This document shows, one piece after another, positions 1 through 11,476 of a stretch of 64,000 nucleotides of DNA. The DNA is taken from assembly GCA_037501455.1 (NCBI GenBank), contig CM074858.1, forward strand, positions 79,086,501-79,150,500. The letters run 5' to 3'. The stretch comes from Lantana camara (taxonomy: Eukaryota > Streptophyta > Magnoliopsida > Lamiales > Verbenaceae). The translations under genes were made by a program, and so were the position numbers. Under the pieces are notes generated by a model. The model saw only the letters and a program-made list of their open reading frames with translations, was not told the origin of the DNA and made no database searches. Every line of letters begins with the position of its first letter. The first letter of the stretch is position 1.

Positions 1-1781
1 CGCCATAACGCTTTTATAAATGGTAACGGGCGTTACCACTTTCCTTTTGCCCAGGGGTAACGACCGTTACCCCTCCTGTGCCAAAAATTTCCTCCTACTG
101 CCTCTGGTAACAAGGGTTACCAGAGTTATACTGCCAGGGAGTAACGCCCAAAAGGTTGTACACCTGTGTCCGTTAACGGGGGTTAACAAAAATGCACGTC
201 TAAAGGGTAACGGGAGTTACTCGTTATTCTTCCAAAAATACGTGAATTCGCTTCATTTTGCCGTTTCTTATCTCCAACTCCTAAAACACCTAAATGGAGC
301 AAAATAGACAAATAAAAGCATCAAATGGCAAAAAAATATACTCTAATCAACGCTTAAATCCATACGAATTTAACACTGAACAATTTTCAGTCTATGTTCG
401 TCGTTCGCTCTTTGTTTTGTCCGTAGGTTTGTTTTGTGGGTGACGAGGAGGTGTTTTAGAAGTCTTCCGGTTCGTTGCGTTCGGTTTGGTCGGCAAGGTG
501 AGGTTTTCTTTCTTTTAGTTAATAAACATACAACCCTACATGAATTTTTAAGCCCGCATGCGACTTATATATATATGTATTTAGATACGTGTTTGATACG
601 TATTTTGTGGGAAGTGGCCCATTTTCTATGAATGCTTTGAAACCGTTTTTATATATATATAAGCTATGTTTTTGTTTGTTTGTTTTCGAAAAGGGTTGGT
701 GTGTTTTGCATTAGCGACTTTGGGCTTTGAAAGATAAATCTGTGAATATGTATATGCCTTTTTGCACTTTGCCTTGGGCCCCGGAGATTGGTACAAAGGA
801 GCCCCAGGATGTTGTTGGGCCATCGGGTTACTCCTGAGTACGGTCTCCACTTTGATAGGATCAACCCGGAACCCACTAGGAGGTTTAGTGGGGGATGGAA
901 TCCTTGGGCGTGAGCGTCATGAAACTCACAACCCTTACATATTTGTGCGGATGGTTAGGGTGTGAACAACCCTTCCATCACCCGGAGAAGAGGTATGTGT
1001 GTTTGATCTATGTTTTCGTTTGAATTCGCCTATGCTTTTCAATGTGCACTGAGTTGGGTGGCTTCAGACTCGTACTTGCCGAGTTGTGTGTTTTAGTTCA
1101 TGAAAATGGATCGTGAAACGAGAGTGGATTACTAATTTCTAAAATTGGCTGATTTTGGCCTCCGGCCTTAACTCTTTTCTATATATAATATTACGGGTTA
1201 AAATGATTTGGAATGCAAAAACCACGCCCCGGGTCATGAGCTTTTAAGACTTTGAATATGCTCTGCTTTATGTATTTGTACGTGTGAGTGTGTTTGCCCC
1301 TCACCAGTCTTTAGGACTGACCCCTCCTCGTTGTCTTCTTTTTCCCCTTTTGTTCTTTGAAATTTCAGGTCCAAGTGTTGGTTTGTGTTAGGTGGTGATT
1401 TTCTTTTGGGTTGTTCGAGTCCGAGCTTGAGTCGTTTGCATTCTGCATCTTTAGTTTTCCGCTTTGGTATCTTGTATAGTTATGAATATGTTTAAGAACT
1501 ATGAATCATGAGAACTTGTATGATTTATTTGGCCCGTGGTGGGCATAATATGTATATCTTGAATTCATTTGAGCATGTATGTTCGTATTTCTTGGTCCTA
1601 GTGCTTTGTTTGATGTTGATTTATTTTGAGCACTCTTAATTAGGGTCTAGATCGCCTAGCCAGTGTATGTGTTTTGCTTACCACCCATTCGCTGTAGCTT
1701 AATGCGTGTGCGGAGTCTCTATTTCGTTACACGTGTTGGGTTATGGTGCGGGAGATGTAGTACTCTGCGCTCCGGTGTGCT
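1..1781 (+). mobile_element. LTR K, Ty3/gypsy chromovirus-type, left end outside window
   Basis: The right end has the family-typical LTR terminus: a G-rich GATGTAGTACTC box, then GTGTGCTACA at 1781. The same modules occur in order as in LTRs A, B, H and J: a dyad cluster (20-220), a polypyrimidine/CAG stretch (about 1330-1370), and a CCAGTC..GACTG stem at 1305-1319. No primer site follows 1781. Instead the sequence runs directly into an LTR of opposite orientation, so K is probably a solo LTR inserted into L. The left border and TSD cannot be seen. Confidence 0.75.
20..220. repeat. Dyad cluster of LTR K (GGTAACG-NN-CGTTACC type)
   Basis: About six imperfect inverted repeats, each around 16 bp, lie within 200 bp. 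Readable copies are GGTAACGGGCGTTACC (21-36), GGGGTAACGACCGTTACCCC, CTGGTAACAAGGGTTACCAG, GTTAACGGGGGTTAAC and GGGTAACGGGAGTTAC. Arms pair with each other around a short centre. The cluster lies about 1.6-1.75 kb from the 3' end of the LTR, the same place as comparable but differently spelled clusters in the other LTRs here. Confidence 0.8.
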
Positions 1782-2171
1782 ACAAGTTATGCAGTCGGGG
1801 ACCCAAGGTGCTCGAAATGCTCTTTGGCCCCTTTACGTCCCATTATTAAAAAATGAGCTAAATTCCCAAGTCAAACCAGCTCTAAAACATGTAACAAGCA
1901 TATAATCATGTTCATAACTCATATATTTCATATATATCAAAATTTCACAAGAATCGGAATTGAAATCGGATGCATATACGTCAAATTATAAAGCATAAAG
2001 GTATAAACGTTCAAAATTTCAATTCATAACCTAAACAAATCATTTCATATAATTTTAAATAATCACATAGTCATTAAAATATGGTATAATTGCATAATTT
2101 AAAAAATTGAAATGCGCAAATAACACACCCGTGACGTCATACATGTACGTCCGAACGGCCGGGGTGTTACA
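1782..2171 (-). mobile_element. LTR L remnant, minus strand, interrupted by K
   Basis: On the minus strand this starts TGTAACACCCCGGCCG at 2171 and continues with ATGACGT, as other LTR starts in the window do. It runs through an AT-rich stretch to a GGGGCCAAAGAGCA box next to K. Only the first 390 bp of the LTR are present. The rest would lie left of K, outside the window. Confidence 0.65.
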
Positions 2172-2973
2172 AATCCGAACTGAACCCGTATTTTATATTA
2201 TTAAGTTAAGGTTAGGATTTCTAGATTGTACTCGGGTTCGGGTCGTATTTGAGTTGAAAATTTTAATGTTATATCCCAAACCTAACACCATATATCCAAA
2301 TTGACATCCTTATAAATATGCCTGGAAATTAGAATACAATGAATCAGCAAGGAATAAGGATGGATTAGTATCGGGACTCGGGAAATCAAACTTTCCCGGT
2401 AGTCGGTTGCCCACTTTATTTCTCACACACGCAGAGCAACGACAATCCAAAAACTCACCCTTTGTTTTAGCCCTATTTAGTGGGAAACCTATTTTATCTT
2501 TAAAAATATATATTTTTTCTCGAAATACATCTGTTCTTAAAATATTTACACAAAAAAAATTTAAATCATTCATATAACATTATTACTCTTACTAAAAGAT
2601 GTATCGTATACTACTACATCACACCCTTGCGTTAATCAATACACATCAAACTCTCTTTCTTTAAAATAAAATTATCTCACTCACATGCTTATGGATTAAA
2701 GATAATTGTTTTCCAAAATACGATGACCACTTTTTATAATAGTAGCACTGAATTACTAGAACAATAAACTTTGTATGTTTCGAACTCTCTTATAAGTTAG
2801 ATGCTAGAATATGTAAAACTAAAATGTAACTGTGAGTATCTAATATTAGAATGTATTGAATAGTGTATGAAAATACAAAGCATAGTGTCTATTTATAGAT
2901 AATAAGGTGGCTCTTCAAAGGGTATTAGACTTTTCACAAATAAATAATAAATGAGGCACAATTAGAACACCCT
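2172..2973. other. Unassigned AT-rich interval
   Basis: I see no convincing gene, RNA or element border here. The only open frame of note is a short minus-strand one (2310-2573) with no recognisable motif. A GC-richer patch around 2340-2480 may be an old element fragment. Confidence 0.4.
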
Positions 2974-3156
2974 TTGAAAATTTTGGTGATTGATTGTCGG
3001 GAGTTCCTTAGGAAGCCATGGGAGGCCCGTTTGACCCACATATCAAGATCAAGAAACAAGAGCGCGGATCAATTGGCGAGAATGGGACACTCAATCTCAG
3101 AGAGAGTTGTGGTTTGGGAAAGCCCGCCTGAGCACTTTAACTTTGACTCTATTTAG
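2974..3156 (+). pseudogene. RNase H-like C-terminal relic (plant non-LTR element or RVT_3 type)
   Basis: A 60-residue open frame reads like the last third of the plant RNase H-like domain found at the end of LINE ORF2 and in related relic genes. It has a DCREFL segment, then HISRSRNKSADQLARMG, matching the family's conserved N..AD.LA signature, and a terminal ESPPE. The catalytic front half (FDGA..., GVVARD...) is absent upstream, so it is 5'-truncated, as LINE insertions often are. It lies on the strand opposite the large LINE that starts at 3591 and so is a separate copy. Function is lost. Confidence 0.6.
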
Positions 3157-3590
3157 TTGTTTTTCTTGGACCCCTGTGTGGGACTTCACTTCATTTCCGA
3201 CCAAAAGAAATCAAAATAGTTGAAGTAATTTTACAATAATCGTACCTTTTCGATTAAGGTTTCTAGTATCTACCATTTCAAATGGCGCAACATTTTGGAA
3301 ACGAATATCGCACCCTGGGTCACGCATTGCACCTTAATTATCAACTAGTAATTACGCATACTCAATGAGTGTGCTAAAAAAATATCATTATTTAAATATA
3401 TTAAAATTAAAAATTTTATATTAATATATATTTTTTTATAATTATTTTTTATATTGTAAATAAATTATAGTAGATAAATTTGATGATGCCATATTAGTCA
3501 AAATATTGAGAAGAAGAAATATGGAGAAAAATAATAAGAAAATAAAAAAGTTTATTGAAAGAGAAGAATTAAAGTGATGTGAGATAAAAC
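3157..3590. other. AT-rich spacer
   Basis: After the RNase H relic there is a short GC-richer stretch, then a strongly AT-rich tract (about 3370-3590). I see no gene or element border except the LINE poly(A) position at its right edge. Confidence 0.4.
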
Positions 3591-4163
3591 TTGTTTTTTT
3601 GAAGACTAACCACCCCAAGGGGCAAAGGACTAACTCAAGTCTGATGAAAGTAAATCAACAACAAAACAAGAAAAATCAGATGAACCAACGGAGGCCGAAG
3701 CCTCATTTCTAGCTAACTTGTGGGCCACACTATTGGCACCACACCGAATAGATAAGAAAATCACATAATCAAACGACGAACAGAGTGCCCACTTATTAGC
3801 GATTATATTACCAATCACCGAAAGGTCGTCACCCCGTTCTGAAGTTGGGCAATCACATTAGAATTATCCCCTTTAATGATCACCTTACGCCAACCAAAAT
3901 CGCGACCCAAATGGATAGCCGAAAGTGCCCCATGGCCTCCGCCACATAAGGATCCGAGATGTTCTTCTTCCTGTCCGTCTCCCATCCCACACACACCATT
4001 CGCATCCCTTGCTACCACCCCTATTCCGATCGTAGTAGCTTCATTGAAGACGGCACCATCAAAGTTCAGTTAAATCCACCCATCTCCTGGTTTAGTCTAT
4101 CGTTGAACCACCCTCAGTGCTGCAAACTCAGGGACTTCATCCTCCAATGCTGGAATTGAACCT
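3591..4163 (-). pseudogene. LINE ORF2 C-terminal RNase H domain and 3' end
   Basis: On the minus strand, 4090-3700 encodes the plant LINE RNase H domain: an LNFDGAVFNEATTIGIGVVA block with the first catalytic Asp, GDNSNVI in the middle, and the C-terminal SVAHKLARNEAS signature. The frame changes at least once (about 3930-3820) and there is an in-frame stop just before LNFDGA, so the domain is dead. Downstream is a short 3' UTR ending in a run of A on the minus strand (T run at 3594-3600), the usual LINE 3' tail. The right side is cut by element F. Confidence 0.75.
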
Positions 4164-4685
4164 TGTAGCGCCCCAGACGGAGGATACCACATCCCCCGCA
4201 CTAGGACCCAGACCCGTTCATGAAATAGGAAGTCCATGCCCGAATCCGAATCATAGCATACGGGAGACCAACTCACACACTAGGCTAGGCGGAGCTAACT
4301 CAACAAACTCAGAGTGCGGAAGCAAAAACCAACAACAACAAATAGCGGAAGCAATTAAACCAACATGCAAAGTAGGTGACGGGTTCAACTAGTATAGATA
4401 CCTAATCCCGGATATCAATTCATTATCCAACATAATAAACCAGCATAAGTATCATCAAAATATCCAACATTATCCAACTAGTAGTTTACTAAACCCACAC
4501 GGGTTTAAGTCTGAGTAAAACATAAAACATAATCTCCAAGTGTGAAACATGAATACATAACATAAGTAGGGTATGCGACAAATGCATCCTAGTACCACTA
4601 GACTGACAAGTGTAACTCAGGAGACTCACTTCCGCCTAGCTCAAAACTAAAAGGGAACCTGCAACTAAAAGATAAAATGAGGAGT

Positions 4686-4699
4686 CAGTCAACTGACTG
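4686..4699 (-). promoter_or_regulatory. Conserved CAGTC/GACTG stem in LTR F
   Basis: CAGTC-AACT-GACTG is a perfect inverted repeat in an otherwise AT-rich stretch. Equivalent stems occur at the same LTR position in A, B, C, D, E, G, H, J, K and N, next to a TATA-like or AACCCCTCA box. The position fits the transcription-start/R region of the LTR. RNA function is inferred only. Confidence 0.55.
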
Positions 4700-6130
4700 A
4701 GTGAGGGGGCTAACGCACACCCACAATATTTATATATATACCATAACACCTAACATAAGAATGGTCTTATGAACCAGGGATAGTTGTTGCATACCAAAAC
4801 ATTTCAAAACAACCCAAATAGATATAAGTTTAGAAAGCATTTTCAGAAAGACTGTATCCCGATTCATAATTTCCATAACAGATCATAACATATGCTCGGC
4901 GAGTACGAGCTTCCAACCTTCACTCCTCATAACAAAACAAATCGGAAATACAAAAATAAATCCCTCCTCAATTCCAGCGATGGAAAACCCTCGCGTTGGC
5001 CCTAACCATCCAGACCAGACATATCACAAGAGGTTGCAAACCCACAAGTGCCCTCCCCGGCTGTACACCGAAGGCTCAAGATATCATGCCTCCCCTATCT
5101 CCCAGAGTCGCGCAATGATATCTCAAATGGATCTACGCACATGGTCAAATGCCGATGGCCCAAACCGTTCCCGGGGGACTCCATTACCCGTAGCTCCTCG
5201 GATCCATAAACAAACAGACAGAAGGATGCCAATATTTCATGGCCAACTCGCTACAGAAAAATAATATAACTAAATTTTCCAAAATAGCTTACATATGCCT
5301 TAATAATTAATTTTCCAAAAACCAAGGATGGTCCACAAGGTCATAATCATACCGTATCCAACACATATCTAATCATATATAGTATATAATCACATGTAAG
5401 GATTGAAATCATAATATTAAGGTCATAGGTCGCTTAACTATACAAAAATCCTAAACCTCACCTGGTACTGGAAGGAAAGAATGTGGGAAACAGACACCCC
5501 TAAGCCTCAGGCTCAGCACCGACGACGAACTCTGAAACAAAATGTACAAAAGCCAATGACTTAGACACTATATGGACCAATTGAGACGCACGGCAAACAT
5601 AAGCACGAGTGGAATGCATTATGGAATTATGTGCATCAAGTAGGTTAGATAGCATAATTCAAGTATTCATATAAATCATGCAATTAAATGAGGTATTTAA
5701 AGTTTAGAAATGCAGTTAAAGTCAAACCATAGCATATAATTCATAAAGCAACTCAAACGGATGAAGCAAACTCGGAAAAGACAAGTGCAAAGTGTAACAG
5801 TAGCCACGGACACACTTAGCAACTAAATAAGATATATCTAAAGCACACACATTGCCCAATTGTTGTATAATTCAATCTCAAACAAAATCATACCAGTCCA
5901 TAGAAATTCAATTGAAAACAATTATAGATGTGCATAAGGATTCAAGTAAATGGAAAACCAAATGCTCCAATTTAATTACGCATAATTTGTTTATACTAAT
6001 ACAACCATATAACACATCACACACGCACCAATCACTCTCACGCACAAACAAACGTCAATTATAAAGTCTAACATTCCCCATTTACAAAAATATGTACTGA
6101 TATTGTTAAAACCTCAAGCCATAGCAAATT

Positions 6131-6184
<54 letters not shown>
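6131..6184. repeat. Poly(A) and (AT)n microsatellite
   Basis: A run of 15 A is followed by about 20 AT dinucleotides inside the F 3' LTR. The sister LTR has a shorter, interrupted AT tract at 27588-27616, showing length change since the LTRs were copied. Confidence 0.9.
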
Positions 6185-6188
<4 letters not shown>

Positions 6189-7815
6189 ACTTATCCTAAT
6201 TCCTATGAATTATAATTCATCATTACACTTCCATTAACTACCACAAACATCAATATATATATATGTATTGAGCATGCATAATCAGTTGTTACATTTATGT
6301 ATATTGATGTAGATATATATAAATATATATATACACCCCAGCATGTACACACACATTCAACAACACTTTCAAATCACAATTACCACATGCACATCACATA
6401 ACAATATACATACTTAGTTCATAAATATATATATATAGCTAGCGCTCACATACTCAAAACCTATTTCAAAACATTCATACAAATTATATTATAATTTATA
6501 ACATATATTTAGTCTAGATACTCAAATTTATATATATATGTACACGACAACACTCACGCACACACACAATATCATATCGAAATTCACAAGTTATAGAACC
6601 TAGCTTATGACAACCAACATACTTTGCAATTCATCAACATCAACTCGATTCATTCAGTAATTAGATCAAATTACAAGTGCACGATTGGCCATTACTTAAC
6701 TTACACATTTAATTAGGCTCAAATAACTAAAATAATAAAGTTAACTAATACAATAATTACAATTAGTACAATTAAAATATGCAGAGGTTGGGGGTGGGAT
6801 TTACAATTAAAGAGAGCAGCAGTGACGGTGATGATGATCGGGAACAGTGGCTACAACAGTTGTTGAAGGTGGCTCCAGTGGCAGCTATGACAAGGTTGTG
6901 CGTATGTTTTCCAGCGGCTGTTGCTGGGTGTTCTTTCTTGTCTAAAACAAAGCTAGGGGAGATAGAGAAACAAGGAATGATGTGGTGTTCCAGCAATGGT
7001 TGGCGTTGGCGACTGATGGAACTGATGAAGTTGGTTGCGATTAAGATGGCGACGTTAAAGCTGCCGGCCATGGAGCGTCGATTTCCATCGTTGCTTCAGA
7101 TCTGGACTAAGAAAGGGGAGAATATGGATTGCTGGAAATGGAAGGATGGTGGAGATTGCCGGAATTGTTTGCTCCATCTCTGTCTTATCGTTGAAAGCAG
7201 GGGAAATGGTGGTATCTCATCGAAAAAAGGGGGTGTGGTGGTGCTAGCAGTCTGAAATGAGGTGATGGCCGGAAGAGATGATCCGTGAATAGTTATCGAC
7301 GGCTGAATTGCTGGTGGTGATAGAAACCCAGGAAGAGAGGGCTGCTGCATCGCTGGAGAAGAAAGCAAAACGAGAACGAGAAGAAATGAATGGAAAGGGG
7401 CTAAGGTTTCAGTTAATAAAGGAGAAATCAGCCAAAACTTCCAAAATTACAAATAGGTCCCCCAAGATTCAGTTTTAAGCAATTAGACCCACATGTTTTC
7501 AAATAAAATTAGTTAAGCTCAATTAGATTTTAAAATTATAAAACAACCCCAACTTATTATTAAATAGAAAATAGCCCTCACAATTTCACTTAAGAGTCAA
7601 ATAGATACAAAACATATATTTCAATTAAATCGATACATTTCAGAAGATCGCAATTGAGAGCAATTAGACAAATAAAGTAAGAAATAGAAATTTATTCACA
7701 TAATTAAACAAATTAAATACATCAATAACAATTAAAACATAAATTAACACATAACACTTGATCTGACCTCACTCGTGATGTCGTACCTATACGGATGATG
7801 GGACGGGGCATCACA

Positions 7816-7830
7816 ACCTCCCCCCCTTAG
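7816..7830 (-). other. Polypurine tract (PPT) of element F
   Basis: On the minus strand the sequence just before the 3' LTR is CTAAGGGGGGGAGGT, nearly identical to the PPT of element A. This is the plus-strand DNA priming site and fixes F's orientation as minus. Confidence 0.85.
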
Positions 7831-7834
7831 GAGA

Positions 7835-7855
7835 ACCTGGCCCCCAGGTTCCACT
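7835..7855 (-). other. Stem-loop just upstream of PPT in element F
   Basis: Minus-strand GAACCTGG-GGG-CCAGGTTC is a perfect 8-bp stem with a three-purine loop, a few bases upstream of the PPT. A has the same stem with loop GGA. B has a different but equally perfect 7-bp stem at the same place. Confidence 0.75.
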
Positions 7856-8134
7856 GCTATGTTAGTAGAGCTTTGAGTTGTAGTGCTTCACTCATCTCCC
7901 GAAATTGTATAGAATCGTAGCCTTGTTTGTGAAACTTACCCTCATTGCTTGTATCAGACCTCATTCAGGATTTCTTGTCATGGAGGTTTGTCCGAGTACT
8001 TGACCGTTGATTGCTTCAAGTTCATTCGACCACTTCTGGGATACGGATAGCTGCAACTGTACCCAAACCTCGATTGCGCCATACCCTTGTCACTTGCAAA
8101 CCGTTGTGAGGCCACGCATAACCAAACTACAAAA

Positions 8135-8575
8135 GAGGGAATCCCATCTCTCAGCACGTAAGTGAGGGAACCCCGTCCCTCGACACATACAAAAGAGGGA
8201 ACCCCATCTCTCAAGCACACAATTGAGAGAACCCCGTCTCTCAAACACATAATTGAGAGAACCCCATCTCTCAACCTAAGTCTTACAGCTTCCAACATCT
8301 CCCAAACGTTCTAGTTTGAGAAAATCCAGCATTTCTCAAACCCCTAAATTCAAGGGAATCCAACACTCCCCAAATACCTAAGTACGAGAAAATCCAGCAT
8401 TTCTCGCGCACAAAACTTAGAAAGAATCTAGTATCTTTCTATCACATAAATAGAGAATCCTGTAACTCTCTAACACATAAATTGAGAGAATTAACATCTC
8501 CCTAGCACGTAAACAGAGAGAATTAAATCTGTCTCACGCTGAGAATGAGAAATTCCGGCATCTCTCTAGCATATA
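8135..8575. repeat. Array of hairpin-like units with co-varying arms
   Basis: About 12 units spaced roughly 29-45 bp apart. Each has a purine-rich left arm, a 6-9 nt centre such as ACCCCG or ATCCAGCA, and a complementary pyrimidine arm. Clear pairs are GAGGGA/TCCCTC (8164-8181), TTGAGAGA/TCTCTCAA (8223-8244 and 8253-8274), GTTTGAGAAA/TTTCTCAAAC (8314-8341), CGAGAAA/TTTCTCG (8385-8406), TAGAAAGA/TCTTTCTA (8418-8441) and TAGAGA/TCTCTA (8451-8472). Arms change between units but mostly stay complementary. The array lies in F's internal region, close to the PPT. A minus-strand open frame across it (LRDGV-type repeats) is probably a by-product. Confidence 0.8.
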
Positions 8576-8579
8576 AATA

Positions 8580-8972
8580 CAATTAGTTAAAGCACTTGTA
8601 CTTACGCACATCAAAGTAACACAGTTGAAAATTACAACAATCAACGCATATCACAATTGGCAAGTATATCACATAATAATAAGAGTCAAATAAACGATAT
8701 ATGTATGCTCATTCCATGAATGTAAATACCTCTATTTTTGTGTTATGTTGGTTTTCGATTTGAAGATGCTGCTCCCGTACTCGTCGCTTGTTAGCTCTCG
8801 ATCGATCACAATCGGAAATCTTATGCTTCGGTGATCGGCAACAGTAACACCTTCCCCATCTACCCCAACATGCCTCGCAGGTATGGGTGGTTCCTCACCA
8901 ATGAGAGCACAATTGTGGTTCGTTCTCGGACTTTGTAGTTGTGGTGCCTCCCATCTGGGGACCACTTAAGGA
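8580..8972 (-). other. Internal sequence between hairpin array and LTR M
   Basis: No recognisable coding motif. At its right edge, on the minus strand, the LTR terminus GCTACA is followed by TCCTTAAG and then TGGT, which resembles the LTR/primer-site junction of J and F (TCCTTAAG then TGGTATCAGAGC). It may therefore be leader DNA of the element that owned LTR M. Confidence 0.4.
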
Positions 8973-10460
8973 TGTAGCAATTTAGACAGCAGCGTAGGCA
9001 ATAACTCGAAACTTCATCAATTCGAGGTCGTGGTCGCGGTCGCGACCACACTCAGTTCAAAATTGCTCGCGGTCGCTATCAGCATCACCAGCTGCAGTAC
9101 AAGTCTTCACAAGTCGAAACATGGGCAAATTTGGGTCATGGGCGCGACCTAAACTACTCCTCCTACGATCGTGGGAGTGACTACTTGAAACATCAGTGTG
9201 AAATAGAGCTTTTCCGCTCTGTTTCTCCGCCCCCATGAAAACAACAGTGGAACAACACGAAAGGCAACACATAGGGTAGTAACTAGGCAACAAAACACAC
9301 GAGAATCTGGCCTAAAACATGCTCAACAACAATAGCAACTCACACGCACCACAAGGGAGCAAATTTCAGTCTCAAAGTTTCTAAATCTCAACTCCAACAA
9401 TAGCGGTTTGACTTGCAGCAATTATCCATGAAAATTGGACATATATTTGTATAAATAAAAGTCCTAAGAGCATACTTCATGCACTAATTCAAGATATAAG
9501 GTAGAGAAGGCATGAATTCATCCAAAAATGGCATATAACCTAACTATTCATTAAGTTCATCATATCATGCTCAAATTAGGCTCAAAATCTAAAATCCAAG
9601 GATAAAAATGATCACAATTGAATGAAGAAAACAATCATAAACTTACCTCTTGAATATGATGGGGTTTGATTGAGATTTCAGCTCAAAATCTCTTAAAGTG
9701 AATAGTAGCAGAAATAGTGATAGAATCTCCAAAGGGCTGCAAATTTCTCTTCCTCCCTTATGCTGGCTGAAAATAGGAGTGTATAGGGTGATAGAGCATT
9801 GAGTTGGGGTTAATTAGAGCCAAACCATGGTTAATTTGGTAAGGTATAGGCTAGGTTATGATTAAAATGGCTCAGGGTGGCAATCCTGTGGACTCAGCCT
9901 ATTTCGGTTGGATGTCGGAGGTCCAAACAGCTTAGAAAAAATGCAAGGCTTGTTCCATTGAATCTGAATCTTTGTTACGAGTTCAACGGAGGTGACGGAA
10001 CTCGAATCTGAGTTCCCGAGCTCAAGTTATGCCACCCGGAACAGGAGGTACGCTACATGCTCCTTAGCCCCCGTTTTGGTCCCGTCTCCAAAATAAAATT
10101 CGTTAACACACCAAACGAGATTGAAAACATAAAACGAGCATATAATCACGTTCATAAGTCATAAATCTAGCACATACTCAATTTACACAAAAATCGAAAT
10201 TCAAATCATATAGAAACGACATGCGATCAAACAACTTAAGTGCATAACATTCAAGAATCATTTAAACTTCATAATTCAATTATAAAATGAAATTCCAATT
10301 TAAAAATTATTCATTAGAGTATACCGAAATAAATATAATGAAAAAGATTAATTAAAATTAAAATTATCACAATAATTAATTACATAATTAAATAATTTAA
10401 CGCGCAATTACTTAAACACATACGTCATACTTCGTACGACTAAAAAGCCGGGGCGTTACA
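8973..10460 (-). mobile_element. LTR M, minus strand, nested in F
   Basis: The minus-strand start is TGTAACGCCCCGGC at 10460, followed by TGACGTATGTG. The left end is TGTAGCAATT (minus strand ...TTGCTACA) at 8973. At about 1.5 kb it is half the usual size and lacks the CAGTC/GACTG stem region, so its 3' half is deleted. It carries the GGGGGCTAAGGAGCATGTAGCG box (10052-10074) and a GGTCGCG-type dyad cluster (9026-9149). It separates the F gag remnant from F's 3' part. Confidence 0.65.
9026..9149. repeat. Dyad cluster of LTR M (GGTCGCG/CGCGACC type)
   Basis: Three copies: GGTCGTGGTCGCGGTCGCGACC region (9026-9047), GCTCGCGGTCGCT (9065-9077) and GGGTCATGGGCGCGACC (9133-9149). The arms match those of LTR C (44198-44428), suggesting C and M are related families. 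Confidence 0.65.
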
Positions 10461-11218
10461 GAAGTATTCCCAGTCTTGTGTTTCTTTCCAAGGATTCTTT
10501 TGCCTTAAGCTCTATATTGGTGGGATTTTCCTTCCACTTGTAGGTTCGTGTACATTCCCACCTCAAGTTAAGGCCCCAATATATCTTCTCCCTTGCCTCT
10601 TGGTAGTACCCAAGTTTCAACTCTTAATGCTCTCTCCGTGACCTTATCCCACGTGATCGTATCTTTTGCAACTAGAGCTTCCTTGAGTTCATTCCGTAGG
10701 CCTTCCATGAAACGTCTAGCCTTCATCCAATCGTTGCCCATAATGTGGGGCACAAACATACCCAATCTTTCGAACTCCTTCATGTAATCCACAACGGTCT
10801 TATCTCCTTGTTTTAAAGTAAGGAAGGCTTCTAGTCTTTGTTTTTGTAGGATGGCCGGTGTGTACCTCTTCCTAAATTCCAGGACGAACACATCTCACGT
10901 CAATTCTTCATTCATTACTTCCAATCGTCAGGCAGCTTCTCTCCACCAATGTTTTGCTAGCCCTTATAGAAGTAGAGTAGTAAGACGGACCATGTTATGA
11001 GAGTCGTATGGCCACACTTCAAATATACTTTCTATCCCCAAAAGCTATTTATTAGCCCAAATTTCATCACCTCCTCCAAATCGGGGGGGACCAAAAGCCT
11101 TAAAATCTAGGTATAACCTTGCCATTGGATTCATATGTGGCAATTCGGTTGAAGATTGTCCTTGGTTGTATAGATTTGGATGAGAAGATGGACTGGAGTG
11201 TTGCCAACGTGGTGGCAT
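10461..11218 (-). pseudogene. gag: Gag remnant of element F
   Basis: The minus-strand start is MPPRW at 11218, the usual start of chromovirus gag. It is followed by GPPRFGG, then KHWWREAA (the W-rich gag core) and the best preserved part at 10891-10568: EFRKRYTPAILQKQRLEAFL, LKQGDKTVVDYMKEFERLG and MEGLRNELKEAL. These match the retrotransposon gag domain seen in A (FIREFKNKYIP...) and B ([11 protein letters not shown]...). There are several in-frame stops (about 11048, 10985, 10930, 10893, 10565). The zinc knuckle and all of pol are missing. The left side is cut by LTR M. In an active element this would be the particle protein that packages the RNA. Confidence 0.8.
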
Positions 11219-11456
11219 CCTCAAAATCTCAACAACTACAGTACAGGTATATGCATGTTGCTCATGTCACGTAATAAATCAAGCAATAGCACTAAAGAAA
11301 TATAATAATTCACGTAATGTAAATTCAGCAAAGTGATGGAAATGCAAATGCATAGCCTCTCAAATTGTGATGTACATGCACACATAACCAAGTTGTCCTA
11401 TGCGTACAACCTAGACTGACTCAACACGACACAAGAGCTCTGTTTTGCACCCTAGA

Positions 11457-11468
11457 GTTCTGATAACA
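11457..11468 (-). other. Primer binding site of element F (degenerate)
   Basis: Minus-strand TGTTATCAGAAC, two changes from TGGTATCAGAGC (initiator tRNA-Met 3' end), lies 8 nt inside the 5' LTR edge after TCCTTAAG. The same 8-9 nt spacer is seen in A, B and J. Confidence 0.8.
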
Positions 11469-11476
11469 CTTAAGGA

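Larger units (their letters stand above)
4164..7815 (-). repeat. 3' LTR of element F
   Basis: Begins TGTAGCGCCCC and ends GGGGCATCACA (minus strand TGTGATGCCCC). It aligns almost base for base with 11477-11840, 15183-16138 and 26932-29244. It holds the CAGTC-AACT-GACTG stem (4686-4699), a poly(A)/(AT)n tract at 6131-6184, and pyrimidine-rich sequence near 7330-7400 (minus). Open frames at 6779-7255 (+) and 7071-6772 (-) are not kept open in the sister LTR copy, so they are not treated as genes. Confidence 0.85.

Noticed and set aside
4164..4200. Exact 5-bp TSD for element F
   Set aside because: Flanks GAACC and GGACC differ by one base and there is an extra T at the left, so it is listed only as a decayed TSD.
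6779..7255. 158-residue open frame on + (and 7071-6772 on -) in LTR F
   Set aside because: The sister LTR (28230-28700) has stops in both frames, so there is no evidence of coding constraint.
7978..8298. Minus-strand open frame with repeated LRDGV-type peptide
   Set aside because: It is the translation of the hairpin array with its roughly 30-bp spacing. The frame is lost in later units and arms are kept by pairing, not by codons.
8135..8575. CRISPR-like array
   Set aside because: Units are not identical, spacers are not unique, the locus is in a plant retrotransposon and no cas genes exist.
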